The notes: a model not told the origin generated them from the letters alone. DNA of 64,000 nucleotides from Marinomonas sp. MED121 (GCF_000153025.1 NZ_CH672431.1:440865-504864); one strand, 5' to 3'. Numbered from the stretch's first letter, positions 18,253-26,881 are shown. Made by a program: numbers and translations.

Positions 18253-18408
18253 ATGAAAATCGCAGACTTCATCCCAACATCGAGGCAAGGTCAGTCTTTA
18301 CTGTTTAACCTACGCTTAGATGCGGTGGATTTAGCAAGTTGGCAACGTCATTACTTCGCTGAAGCCATCGACATGCGGATGTTCTTTCATAGCGGTTGGT
18401 CATCTTAA
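18253..18408 (+). CDS. Small ORF, 51 residues, unknown
   Basis: ATG at 18253 is preceded by AGGA (18241-18244) with an 8-base gap and runs to TAA at 18406-18408. The product starts MKIADFIPTSRQGQSLLFNL and ends in FFHSGWSS. It has no signal peptide or membrane helix and I recognise no domain. It lies 91 bp upstream of the oxygenase gene on the same strand, so it could be a leader gene, a decayed fragment, or chance. Confidence 0.4.
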   Translation: MKIADFIPTSRQGQSLLFNLRLDAVDLASWQRHYFAEAIDMRMFFHSGWSS

Positions 18409-18499
18409 AGCCTTATTTCAACTAGAGTTAAACCATGATTCACGTCACCTAATGGGTGTTACGTGTGATAACTTGTTTTGAAAATTTAGGATCTACCCC

Positions 18500-19339
18500 A
18501 TGAAATTAGAAGCCGTTGATTATACCAGTGCTACAGCACAGCAAGACTTTGTTGAATCTCTTCATAAAACAGGATTTGGCGTTTTAAAAAATCACCCTAT
18601 ACAACAAGAACTTGTAAGCAAAATATATCAAGCTTGGCAGGCTTTTTTTGATAGCCAAGAAAAACATGACTATCGCTATAACGTCGGCACTCAAGATGGT
18701 TACTTTCCACCAGATGTTTCAGAAACAGCCAAAGGTCATAGCAAGAAGGACATCAAAGAATACTTCCATTATTACCCTTGGGGCCAATGTCCAGCGGAAC
18801 TAAAAGATCAACTTGCTCAATATTACAAAGAAGCAAACCAACTCGCAGGGGAGCTACTGAGTTGGGTAGAAAAGCATACTCCTGCAGATGTCGCTAAAAA
18901 CTACTCTCAAAACCTATCGAGCATGGTTAAAGATAGTGAACAGACTCTATTGCGAGTCTTGCATTACCCACCACTAAAAGGTGATGAGGAATTGGGAGCC
19001 ATAAGAGCGGGTGCCCACGAAGATATTAACCTGCTAACGGTTTTGCCTTCTGCTAACGAGCCAGGATTACAGGTTCAAACTCAAGATGGTAGTTGGATGG
19101 ATGTACCTTGTGACTTTGGAACACTGATCATCAATATTGGTGACATGCTGCAAGAGGCTTCTGACGGATACTTCCCATCCACATCGCATCGCGTAATTAA
19201 CCCTGAAGGTGCGGATAAGACAAGATCTCGTATTTCTTTGCCTTTGTTCTTACACCCTCACTCTGAAGTTGTCTTGTCTGAACGCCACACCGCAGGCAGC
19301 TACCTTCATGAGCGCCTAGTTGAACTAGGTGTCATCTAA
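18500..19339 (+). CDS. 2-oxoglutarate/Fe(II)-dependent oxygenase (isopenicillin N synthase family)
   Basis: A 279-residue non-heme iron oxygenase. The facial triad is visible: His173-x-Asp175 (GAHEDINLLT) and His230 (TSHRVINP). Arg244 and Ser246 (RSRISLP) would bind the 2-oxoglutarate carboxylate. The N-terminal DIOX_N-like region includes GFGVLKNHPI. The substrate is unknown; relatives act in ethylene, flavonoid or amino-acid hydroxylation reactions. A good terminator follows. The next gene, a GntR regulator on the same strand, is 200 bp away and probably separate. Confidence 0.85.
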   Translation: MKLEAVDYTSATAQQDFVESLHKTGFGVLKNHPIQQELVSKIYQAWQAFFDSQEKHDYRYNVGTQDGYFPPDVSETAKGHSKKDIKEYFHYYPWGQCPAELKDQLAQYYKEANQLAGELLSWVEKHTPADVAKNYSQNLSSMVKDSEQTLLRVLHYPPLKGDEELGAIRAGAHEDINLLTVLPSANEPGLQVQTQDGSWMDVPCDFGTLIINIGDMLQEASDGYFPSTSHRVINPEGADKTRSRISLPLFLHPHSEVVLSERHTAGSYLHERLVELGVI

Positions 19340-19378
19340 TTTTATTAGATAGGTTTCATCACCTTCACAGGTCTACCA

Positions 19379-19412
19379 AGCCCTTTAGTACTGTGTATTA
19401 AAGGGCTTTTTA
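19379..19412 (+). terminator. Rho-independent terminator after the oxygenase gene
   Basis: AAGCCCTTTA (19379-19388) pairs with TAAAGGGCTT (19399-19408), and the T-tract continues to 19411. Confidence 0.85.
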
Positions 19413-19539
19413 ATTTACTGGAATGATGTGTTTGTCCTATATCGGATTAAAGGCTCAATCTTTCACGGTATTTAAAGCCCAAAAACTTATTTATACTTTA
19501 TTCCTCTCAACTAAATTAACCTAGAGACTGTCTAGCAAG

Positions 19540-20274
19540 ATGACCCCTAAAGAACAAAGTCGCAATGCATTTAAACCCCTTTATCAAAAGATAGAACAGG
19601 CGATTACCAATAAGATAATTGCTGGTGAATGGGGCCCTGGTGACATGCTACCCAGCGAGTTTCAATTAGCTGACTTATTAAGTGTTAGCCAAGGTACGGT
19701 ACGAAAAGCTTTAGAAGCATTAACTCAATCAAATGTGGTTTATCGTCGCCAAGGGGTGGGTACCTTTGTGTCTGAAAACACCTTAAAAGATATGTTATTC
19801 CATTTCTTTCATTACAAGGCCAATGATGGTGTAGATAAAGGGCTTCCAAGTGCTGAACTCATTGATATTGAACTCATCGATGCATCGCCTGAAATAGCAA
19901 GCGAACTAGAGCTTACCCGAGGGGATGGCGTCATTAAAATCATTCGTATTCGTAAGCTAGCTGACAAACCTTGCATAGCAGAGCAGATATATTTACCCCA
20001 ACACTTTTTCACTCAACTAGATATCAATGACAGTTTGCCAAACTCCCTTTATCACTATTACCAAGAAAGCTTTAACATCACCATCAATAAAGCTGCCGAT
20101 AAAATACGAGCTGTCATTGCTAATGAGTCTGACCAAGCCCTTATCAAGGTTCGTCCAGGTAACCCCTTGCTAGAAGTCACTCGCAGGGCAAGAGCCTTAG
20201 ACGGGCGTTTAGTTGAATATCGTATCAGTAGGGTAGATAGTGAACAGCTTCACTATCTAGTTGATCTTAATTAG
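19540..20274 (+). CDS. GntR family transcriptional regulator, HutC/UTRA subfamily
   Basis: A 244-residue repressor-type regulator. It has an N-terminal winged helix (about residues 12-78; MLPSEFQLADLLSVSQGTVRKALEAL) and a C-terminal UTRA ligand-binding domain (about 95-240). It ends 17 bp from the 3' end of the convergent TauE/SafE gene, whose promoter region contains a perfect palindrome with GT..AC ends, a plausible operator for a GntR protein. The effector is unknown. Confidence 0.88.
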   Translation: MTPKEQSRNAFKPLYQKIEQAITNKIIAGEWGPGDMLPSEFQLADLLSVSQGTVRKALEALTQSNVVYRRQGVGTFVSENTLKDMLFHFFHYKANDGVDKGLPSAELIDIELIDASPEIASELELTRGDGVIKIIRIRKLADKPCIAEQIYLPQHFFTQLDINDSLPNSLYHYYQESFNITINKAADKIRAVIANESDQALIKVRPGNPLLEVTRRARALDGRLVEYRISRVDSEQLHYLVDLN

Positions 20275-20291
20275 CTTACTGTTTTGATAAA

Positions 20292-21044
20292 TTACCAGCC
20301 TTGAATGATCAAACTCACCCCAGAAGCAAGCAAGATAGCATAGGCAAAGCGTCGCATAGCATTCGCTGAAATTGGAAGGGGATAATAACGAGCGGCAATA
20401 GCGGCAAGAATAACGGCCGGAAAGCCGATAGCGCTAAGCAAATAAGTTTGCATGCTAACGTCTTGCGTTAATATCACAAAAGATAATCGCATTATTGAGG
20501 TCAAAGCAAACACTAATAATAAGGTAATTCTGATTGTTCTTAAGCTATCCGGCTGACGATACATAATATAGGTTAATGGCGGGCCAAAAGTTGAGAAAAG
20601 TCCACCAATCACTCCAGAGGACATTCCCCCTAAGAGAAAGACGGGAATACTCGATCCTTGTTTAGCCAGGTTTGTCTGTAACATCATTAACAGACTACTC
20701 ACGACTATGGTTAAACCCAAAATAAGCTGGAGTAAATTTAAAGCATTCTCACCAAGAAATCCGAGCAGCCAAATTCCTAAAAAGGTGGCAGGTAAACAGG
20801 GAATAGAAAACCATAGAATGGCCTTGAAGTTAGCTTTGCGCCATTGCCCTCCTTGTAAGCCAATCATAGAGTTAAATAAGCTGAGAAAACTCACCACAAA
20901 AGCTGTGACTTCAATTGGCGCTAAACCCAGAGCAGAAATACTACTGATAACAATGAGGCCAAAAGCAAAGCCCGTTGTTGCTTGAACATAACTTCCTAGT
21001 GCAAATACCACCAGCAAAAACAAAATATTGAGATCGAATAGCAT
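20292..21044 (-). CDS. TauE/SafE family sulfite/organic anion exporter-like membrane protein
   Basis: A 250-residue protein with about eight hydrophobic helices in two homologous halves, as in TauE/SafE (DUF81). The first half includes GSYVQATTGFAFGLIVIS and the second GGMSSGVIGGLFSTFGPPLTYIMY. Family members move sulfite, sulfoacetate or other small organic anions; the substrate here is unknown. A GGAAG ribosome site precedes the ATG. A 32-bp perfect palindrome lies 35-66 bp upstream of the start, and a GntR regulator is the convergent neighbour. Confidence 0.85.
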   Translation of the reverse strand: MLFDLNILFLLVVFALGSYVQATTGFAFGLIVISSISALGLAPIEVTAFVVSFLSLFNSMIGLQGGQWRKANFKAILWFSIPCLPATFLGIWLLGFLGENALNLLQLILGLTIVVSSLLMMLQTNLAKQGSSIPVFLLGGMSSGVIGGLFSTFGPPLTYIMYRQPDSLRTIRITLLLVFALTSIMRLSFVILTQDVSMQTYLLSAIGFPAVILAAIAARYYPLPISANAMRRFAYAILLASGVSLIIQGW

Positions 21045-21078
21045 GTTTCTTCCCTAATTCGCTTTTAAGTATTACTCG

Positions 21079-21110
21079 TCAAATTAAGTCTTATATAAGA
21101 CTTAATTTGA
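21079..21110. promoter_or_regulatory. Perfect 32-bp palindrome in the TauE/SafE promoter region, candidate GntR operator
   Basis: Left half TCAAATTAAGTCTTAT (21079-21094) and right half ATAAGACTTAATTTGA (21095-21110) are exact reverse complements. The core GTCTTATATAAGAC has the GT...TATA...AC form expected for GntR-family operators. It lies between the TauE/SafE gene and the upstream lipoprotein gene. Confidence 0.65.
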
Positions 21111-21187
21111 CACTATACGCGCTAAAGAAACGGATAGACATGATTTGTTCGATAATAGATCTGAAAAAATTAGAAAAATAAACGGAT

Positions 21188-21748
21188 TTATTCAAAGGGT
21201 TTATCAGACACCCATAGCACCCAAGCATACATGCTAATGCTGTAGTCAGTGCGATCAACAGATTCATATAACACCTGAACAGAACCCTGTTTAACTTTTT
21301 CTATTTTATCTTCAGGTATTTGAATGGAATAAAAATTAGCAGCGGGGCCCACGGCTGTCACAGGCTTTTGGTTTAAAAGTAACACGCCGTACAAAGGCTT
21401 CTCTATTATGGGGTGGTAAAGCCTCACTTTCTTCGCTCCGTAGACTAATGCATGATTGGCTGAGTCCGCTAATCTAATATCATAAATAGAACCATCAGGT
21501 AGGGTTTCACTGTAAATTGAGGTCCAGATGATGGGAGACATAGGCGAAGTTTGAAAAGGGGGTTCAAATTGGCCAGGTAAAATTTCAAATGAGTCATCCT
21601 CGGCTTCAATTTTGATATTTTCACCCTCTAGCTTGGCACTTTTATAGGGTAAAAACATGCCTTCAAAATTGGGCACCGATACACATCCTATTAGTAAAAA
21701 AGTCACTCCTGTGATCGCTATAAAGCGGGAAAATGTAGAAAAAGACAT
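21188..21748 (-). CDS. Predicted lipoprotein, unknown function
   Basis: A 186-residue protein. The start at 21748 is chosen because a strong GGAGGAGG ribosome site (21758-21765) lies 9 bases ahead, and because the product then begins with a lipoprotein signal (MSFSTFSRFI...FLLIGC) with Cys22 as the lipidated residue. A longer frame reaching 21829 lacks this support. The mature part is soluble, with no recognised domain; it is followed by the TauE/SafE gene on the same strand, 143 bp away. Residue +2 after Cys is Val, so export to the outer membrane is more likely than inner-membrane retention. Confidence 0.75.
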   Translation of the reverse strand: MSFSTFSRFIAITGVTFLLIGCVSVPNFEGMFLPYKSAKLEGENIKIEAEDDSFEILPGQFEPPFQTSPMSPIIWTSIYSETLPDGSIYDIRLADSANHALVYGAKKVRLYHPIIEKPLYGVLLLNQKPVTAVGPAANFYSIQIPEDKIEKVKQGSVQVLYESVDRTDYSISMYAWVLWVSDKPFE

Positions 21749-21829
21749 ACGAGTTCGCCTCCTCCAATGAATTAATTTCTCTCTTAAAACTAGTCGTTTG
21801 TCATGTTTTTTGCTCTTTATGGACAGCAT

Positions 21830-22327
21830 TAGGTCTGATTCAGTCCATATTCAGAAACGGCTTAACTAACCACAAAACTTTAACTTAGCTTTTAAAATCA
21901 ATGAATTAATAATGAAAAAGCTAATTAAATCTCAAAATGATGCAATCATTATGTAAGTTGTTTGTAAGGATTTAGCATCTTATAAAATAAGAATTGATGC
22001 AAGGCCGCTTTGTTCTTTTAGGAAAAGTGACATAAAGGGGCAGAACAGCCCCTAGGGAAGCTGCGAATAAGTCCTCCCGCCTCAGCGTGTGGATAAAAGT
22101 GCCTAGATTTATGGCAAGGGACGCAACTTAATAGTTATTCTATTGATAAGGACCTTAACGTAAAGATAGGGCTTTTAAACCACGCCCTTCGGGCCTTTCA
22201 GAAAAAATAACACCCTGCGTTGTCACTTCTCGAAAGGTACCTACATTACTTCAAAGCGACGCCTTGCTTGTTACTTTTTCTGATAAGACTGAGAATAGGA
22301 GACTTAATCGCAGTTTCCCTGGGTAAA
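21830..22327. other. 498-bp repeat-rich intergenic region
   Basis: The left part (to about 22060) is AT-rich and featureless apart from possible promoters for the lipoprotein gene. The right part is the interrupted dispersed repeat (22061-22315). No supported protein gene was found; frames that cross it overlap yheV antisense and lack a ribosome site. Confidence 0.6.
22061..22315 (+). repeat. Dispersed intergenic repeat, copy A (interrupted)
   Basis: The segment 22066-22130 matches the minus strand of 45765-45830 at about 59 of 70 aligned positions; it contains CCTCCCGC-TCAGCGTGTGGA and CCTAGATTTAT. The match continues through TTATTCTATTGATA (22135-22148), breaks, and resumes at TGATAAGACTGAGAA (22281-22295) through about 22315. 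The break holds about 137 bp flanked by the direct repeat TGATAAG (22144-22150 and 22281-22287), which suggests an insertion. The copy carries an exact DnaA box, TTATCCACA, on the minus strand (about 22089-22097). Confidence 0.75.
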
Positions 22328-22588
22328 TTAGTGCTTAGTGGTACTCGGGTTAGGCACGAACTGAATCACAGAAGCTTCTGCGTCTGGCTCACTAACATGG
22401 GGCCGATTAACACGGGTTTCAAGCTCTGTTGGTTGCGCTTGAATGGCAGTAGATTGTTCATCACTATAACCACATGAAACACACTCGCGGTATTGAACTT
22501 CCAACTCATCATCACGCCAAGCGCGCATCTTATCCATCTCACTACAGCGTGGGCAAACAGCCCCCGCAATAAAACGTTTTATCGTCAT
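22328..22588 (-). CDS. yheV: YheV family zinc-ribbon metal-binding protein
   Basis: An 86-residue protein of the YheV/DUF2387 family. Two Cys pairs form a zinc ribbon: CPRC (residues 12-15) and CVSCGY (about 36-41). The RFIAGAVCPRCSEMDKMR block is diagnostic. The C-terminal half is hydrophilic and variable. It is linked to prlC on the same strand, as in many gammaproteobacteria; a hairpin terminator lies between the two genes. Function unknown. Confidence 0.88.
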   Translation of the reverse strand: MTIKRFIAGAVCPRCSEMDKMRAWRDDELEVQYRECVSCGYSDEQSTAIQAQPTELETRVNRPHVSEPDAEASVIQFVPNPSTTKH

Positions 22589-22652
22589 AGGTTTATTCTC
22601 AAGAGCATTTCAAGGATAACAATATATTAACACAGTCGAGGGACAGAAAGTA

Positions 22653-22680
22653 AAAGGGCTAATATGATCATTAGCCCTTA
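22653..22680 (-). terminator. Hairpin terminator between prlC and yheV
   Basis: AAGGGCTAAT pairs with ATTAGCCCTT around a short loop, followed on the minus strand by TTTTAC. It sits a few bases after the prlC stop and would reduce read-through into yheV. Confidence 0.65.
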
Positions 22681-22692
22681 TTAATAGTAAAT

Positions 22693-24723
22693 CTAGGCCG
22701 CAATACCGTTATGACGCAGCAATGCCTCTATGCTAGGTTCACGGCCTCTAAAAGCAGCGAAAAGCTCTGCAGCAGGGCGAGAACCTCCATTTTCTAGTAC
22801 CGTGCTTCTAAAGGCTAAACCTGTTTCAGCGTTAAAAATACCTTCTTCTTCAAACTTAGAAAAAGCATCCGCAGAGAGCACTTCAGCCCACTTATAGCTG
22901 TAATAGCCGGCCGAATAACCGCCAGCAAAAATATGAGAGAAGGCTGTTTGAAAACGATTAAATGCAGGCGCTTTAACCACAGCCACATTTGAACGCACCT
23001 CATCTAACAAGCTCTGAACATCTGTACCCTCTTGATATTCTCTGTGTAATCTAAAGTCGAAAAGAGAGAACTCTATCTGTCTCACCATTTGCATGGCTGC
23101 ATGGAAGTTTTTCGCTGCCAGCATTTTTTCAAGCAGTTCTGCGGGTAGGGTTTCACCGGTTTCATGATGACAAGCAATGAAGGCTAACGCTTCTTCCTGC
23201 CAACACCAGTTTTCCATAAACTGACTGGGTAACTCAACCGCATCCCAAGCCACCCCTGAAATACCAGACACATCTAATACTTCCACTTGTGTCAGCATAT
23301 GATGTAAACCATGGCCAAATTCATGGAACAAAGTCGTTAACTCATTGTGTGTCAGTAAAGAAGGCTTGCCATCGATCGGCGCGGTAAAGTTACAGACAAG
23401 ATAAGCAACAGGTAACTGTAGGCGACCATCTTCCATACGGTATCGGCAACGACAATCATCCATCCAAGCACCACCACGTTTGCCTTCACGGGCAAAAGGA
23501 TCAAGATAGAAGCGCGCCACATCGACACCAGACTTACTTACGGTGAAGAGTTTCACGTCTTCATGGTAAGTATCAAATTCAGCTTCTTCACGTATTTTTA
23601 CATCAAATAGGCTATTAGCCACTTTAAATAAACCAGCTAACGCCTTATCAATTGGGAAGTAAGGTCTTAGTACTTCTTGGGAAATAGCGTATTTATGCTC
23701 GCGAAGCTTCTCAGAGTAGTAACCTACATCCCAGGCTTCTAACTCAGTCACAGCAAATTCATCCTTCACATAGGCACTTAGCTCAGCTAGATCTTGTGCT
23801 GCAGCGGGTTTAGATTTAACGGCTAGATCTTCAAGAAAATCGATAACTTGCTGACCATTATCCGCCATCTTAGTTGCTACCGATAATTCAGCGTAATTAT
23901 CAAAACCTAGAATGCCTGCTTTTTCTTTCTTGAGCGCCAGCATTTCATCAATAAGGGGCGCATTGTCAAATTCGTTAGCATTTGGCCCTTGATTAGAGGC
24001 ACGAGTAGAGAAAGCTTGATACATTTCAAACCTTAGCTCGCGATTGTCCGCATAACTCATGACAGGCATAAAAGAAGGTGCATCTAAGGTAAACAGCCAA
24101 CCATCTAACTCTTTTGCTTGCGCCATTTGTTTAGCTTGTGCCAGAGCAGACTCAGGTAAACCAGCCAGTTCCGCCTCATTTGTGATCAACTTAGTCCATG
24201 CTCGAGTTGCATCTAGGACGTTTTCTCCAAACTTGCTGCTAAGCTCAGATAAGCGCGTGCTAATTTCGCCATATCTTTGCTTTTCGTCACCTTCTAGCGC
24301 CACACCGGAAAGCTCAAAAGAGCGAATATTTTGTCTTAGGGCTTCTTTTCGTGCCGTATCTAATCCTTCATCTTGTTCTGCTAAGGTTTTATATGCCTGA
24401 TACAAGGCTTTATTTTGACCCAATTCAGTAAAGTACTCAGTGAGTTTAGGTAAGCAGGCGTTATAAACATCCCTTAATTCAGGTGTATTTTGCACCATAT
24501 TGAGATGACTAAAAGGCGACCAAAACTGATTAAGCTCATCGCTTAGGGTTTCCATGGGCGCAGCAAAATTGGCCCAGTTGATTTGAGCAAGATCCGTTTT
24601 TGTTAACGCCTTAATCTTATCTCTATTCTTGCTAAGCAAGGTGTCTAGTTCGGCCTCAACACGACTCAGTTCAATGTTTGAAAACTCAGGTAACTTAGTT
24701 GCATCCCATACTGATACAGACAT
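22693..24723 (-). CDS. prlC: Oligopeptidase A (M3 family zinc metallopeptidase)
   Basis: A 676-residue cytoplasmic endopeptidase that degrades signal peptides and short peptides. The M3 zinc motif is intact: HEFGH with His467, Glu468 and His471 (LFHEFGHGLHHM), followed by the second-ligand region about 25 residues on (GVAWDAVELPSQFMENW). The length matches E. coli PrlC (680). There is no signal peptide. It is transcribed towards yheV and is divergent from the carbonic-anhydrase-like gene. Confidence 0.95.
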   Translation of the reverse strand: MSVSVWDATKLPEFSNIELSRVEAELDTLLSKNRDKIKALTKTDLAQINWANFAAPMETLSDELNQFWSPFSHLNMVQNTPELRDVYNACLPKLTEYFTELGQNKALYQAYKTLAEQDEGLDTARKEALRQNIRSFELSGVALEGDEKQRYGEISTRLSELSSKFGENVLDATRAWTKLITNEAELAGLPESALAQAKQMAQAKELDGWLFTLDAPSFMPVMSYADNRELRFEMYQAFSTRASNQGPNANEFDNAPLIDEMLALKKEKAGILGFDNYAELSVATKMADNGQQVIDFLEDLAVKSKPAAAQDLAELSAYVKDEFAVTELEAWDVGYYSEKLREHKYAISQEVLRPYFPIDKALAGLFKVANSLFDVKIREEAEFDTYHEDVKLFTVSKSGVDVARFYLDPFAREGKRGGAWMDDCRCRYRMEDGRLQLPVAYLVCNFTAPIDGKPSLLTHNELTTLFHEFGHGLHHMLTQVEVLDVSGISGVAWDAVELPSQFMENWCWQEEALAFIACHHETGETLPAELLEKMLAAKNFHAAMQMVRQIEFSLFDFRLHREYQEGTDVQSLLDEVRSNVAVVKAPAFNRFQTAFSHIFAGGYSAGYYSYKWAEVLSADAFSKFEEEGIFNAETGLAFRSTVLENGGSRPAAELFAAFRGREPSIEALLRHNGIAA

Positions 24724-24914
24724 AAACAGGTATCCTTATTTGTTTGGCTTTATCGCCTTAAGGCAATATGTAAAAATTCATTATCTAAGATAGATTGGTG
24801 ATAATTTTCTATTTTCAACGGCTAGGGTGATTTAAAATCATAGTCAAGAATGGCAATCTGCTCTTTATATTGAGACAGAAAGCGCTAGAACCCTTTATTA
24901 GAGAGACAATTAAC

Positions 24915-25460
24915 ATGGTGATGAAGTCCTTTCGTGGTAATACCCCCAAGCTTGCAGAAAGAGTCTGGGTGGATGAATCTGCCGTTCTTATTGGCGATGT
25001 TGAAATAGGCAAAGACAGCTCAGTTTGGCCACTCGTGGCAATTCGTGGCGACATGCACCGTATTCGTATTGGCGAACGCACCAGTATTCAAGATAACTCT
25101 TGCCTGCACATCACACATGCCAGCAGTTACAAGCCTGAAGGACATCCATTAGAGATTGGTGATGATGTGACTGTCGGCCATATGGCCATGCTACATGGCT
25201 GTAAAATCGGTAATAAAGTTTTAGTGGGTATGGGAACCACTATTCTGGATGGGGCAGTGGTTGAAGATGAAGTGATTATTGGCGCGGGTTCATTAGTACC
25301 ACCAGGCAAACGCTTAGAATCTGGCTTTATGTATTTAGGATCTCCCGTGAAAAAAGTGAGAGCCTTGAAAGAGTCTGAAATCACCTACTTTCAATACGCT
25401 GGCCTTAACTATGTCAAACTGAAAGATGAATACCTAGCAGAGCAAGCAGCAGGCAAATAG
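24915..25460 (+). CDS. Gamma-class carbonic anhydrase-like protein (YrdA/CaiE family)
   Basis: A 181-residue left-handed beta-helix protein built from hexapeptide repeats. The His residues that bind metal in gamma-carbonic anhydrases are seen in DNSCLHITHAS and TVGHMAMLHGC. A longer frame opens at 24870, but ATG 24915 follows GAGAG (24901-24905) and gives the family's usual length. Activity varies across this family; carbonic anhydrase is a family-level guess, since the proton-shuttle residues of Cam are often missing in YrdA types. Confidence 0.85.
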   Translation: MVMKSFRGNTPKLAERVWVDESAVLIGDVEIGKDSSVWPLVAIRGDMHRIRIGERTSIQDNSCLHITHASSYKPEGHPLEIGDDVTVGHMAMLHGCKIGNKVLVGMGTTILDGAVVEDEVIIGAGSLVPPGKRLESGFMYLGSPVKKVRALKESEITYFQYAGLNYVKLKDEYLAEQAAGK

Positions 25461-25470
25461 AAGACAAGTC

Positions 25471-25983
25471 ATGATAGATACTTACAAAATCGTTTCACGA
25501 GGCCGCTTTTTATTCTTTTTTATCGCTTTAGTATTGCTTGGCGCTTGGGTTATCAATAAAGCCTACCAGAAGCACTTTAATCAAATACAAATCACCCCAG
25601 CGGAGCAAGAAAGTTTAGGCATCGATTTATTAGAATTTCCGCGCAATATGAAGCCAATTGAGAACCTTAAAAGCCAAAGCTGGACCAGCTTTTATGTTGA
25701 GCCAGAAAATTGTGACACCTTATGTGTACGCACATTAGCTCAACTCGAGCAAATTGAGCTTGATGCTAAAGTAGCAAAGGTAACAAGCAACCTTGAGATA
25801 CAGGTTATTAATAATCAAATAAGTGGGTACAAAGAGTATTTATCACTCATTCGCTCACCTGGCTATAGCCAACATTTTGATCGTATCTTATTGATAAATC
25901 CAAAAGGGCAGTTTGCAGGCAGTATCATTGCGCCTTATAACCTCGCCCATTGGCAAGCATTAGATAAGCGCCTCAATCAATGA
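25471..25983 (+). CDS. Membrane-anchored SCO/thioredoxin-like protein, unknown
   Basis: A 170-residue protein with one N-terminal membrane helix (about residues 12-30) and a periplasmic domain. Weak resemblance to the SCO1-like and hypothetical proteins of cytochrome oxidase clusters: a CDTLC motif followed by a helix (ENCDTLCVRTLAQLEQI), comparable with the CxxxC copper/thiol site, and a late ILLINPKGQFAGSIIAPY strand-turn typical of thioredoxin folds. No cox genes are nearby. It starts 10 bp after the carbonic-anhydrase-like gene, probably one operon. Confidence 0.7.
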   Translation: MIDTYKIVSRGRFLFFFIALVLLGAWVINKAYQKHFNQIQITPAEQESLGIDLLEFPRNMKPIENLKSQSWTSFYVEPENCDTLCVRTLAQLEQIELDAKVAKVTSNLEIQVINNQISGYKEYLSLIRSPGYSQHFDRILLINPKGQFAGSIIAPYNLAHWQALDKRLNQ

Positions 25984-26013
25984 AAAAGAAACCATAAATC
26001 AAACGAATAAAAT

Positions 26014-26041
26014 AAAGGCTCACCAATAGGAGGAGCCTTTT
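26014..26041. terminator. Bidirectional terminator between the SCO-like gene and znuB
   Basis: AAAGGCTC (26014-26021) pairs with GAGCCTTT (26033-26040) in the 62-bp gap between convergent genes. Confidence 0.7.
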
Positions 26042-26045
26042 ATCT

Positions 26046-26852
26046 CTATGGTCTAGTTAGGTTTTTTGATTTACCTAGAGGCAAACTATAAGCTAAAAGA
26101 AACAAAACGGCGGCACATACAACGACACTAGGCCCTGCTGGTGTATCCCATTGAAAAGAAGCCAATAAACCACCAGAAACCGCTAAACAACCTAGCAAGC
26201 TAGCAACACTGGCCATTTGCACCGGTGAACGGGACAACTTACGAGCAGTAGCAGCAGGGATAATCATCAAGGATGTAATCAGTAATACACCCACGATTTT
26301 CATCGCCACAGCAATCACCAAGGCAACTAACAACATGAGTAAAAGGCGAATCGCCTCGACAGGGTAACCTTCCACCTTGGCTAACTCTTCATTTACCGTC
26401 ACTGCTAATAATGGTTTCCAAAAGAGGGCTAATAAAGCCAATACCAATAAGCCACCACTATAAATCCAATATAAATCCTGCGTCCCTATGGCAAGTAAAT
26501 CACCAAAAAGATAAGCCATAAGATCGATGCGGATATTATCCAGAAAGCTAACAGCCACTAAGCCTAATGATAAGGAAGAGTGAGCAAGAATCCCTAATAA
26601 GGTATCCGTAGCAATAATATGTTTCTTTTGCAGTGTGACTAATACTAAGGCTAACCCGACACACAGGGCGATAACAGCTAGGTTAAGGTTAATTTCAAAC
26701 AAAAAACCTAAGGAAACCCCTAATAACGCAGAGTGAGCTAAGGTGTCACCAAAATAAGCCATTCGGCGCCAAACCACAAAAGCACCTAAAGGGCCGGCAA
26801 CTGCAGCAACACCTAAACCGCCTAAAAGGGCTCTAAACAACAAATCGAACAT
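26046..26852 (-). CDS. znuB: Zinc ABC transporter permease
   Basis: A 268-residue inner-membrane permease of the ABC-3 family (ZnuB/MntB), with about eight hydrophobic helices. Family landmarks include GAFVVWRRMAYFGDTLAHSALLG near the N-terminus and VGVLLITSLMIIPAATAR in the later part. It pairs with ZnuC to import zinc delivered by ZnuA. The last gene of zur-znuC-znuB on the minus strand, 29 bp after znuC; a bidirectional terminator follows. Confidence 0.93.
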   Translation of the reverse strand: MFDLLFRALLGGLGVAAVAGPLGAFVVWRRMAYFGDTLAHSALLGVSLGFLFEINLNLAVIALCVGLALVLVTLQKKHIIATDTLLGILAHSSLSLGLVAVSFLDNIRIDLMAYLFGDLLAIGTQDLYWIYSGGLLVLALLALFWKPLLAVTVNEELAKVEGYPVEAIRLLLMLLVALVIAVAMKIVGVLLITSLMIIPAATARKLSRSPVQMASVASLLGCLAVSGGLLASFQWDTPAGPSVVVCAAVLFLLAYSLPLGKSKNLTRP

Positions 26853-26881
26853 AGTTAGTTATTCCAAATTTAGAGACAATC

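Noticed and set aside
22220-22477. 85-residue plus-strand frame over the repeat and yheV
   Set aside because: Antisense to yheV for most of its length and starts inside the insertion segment of the dispersed repeat.
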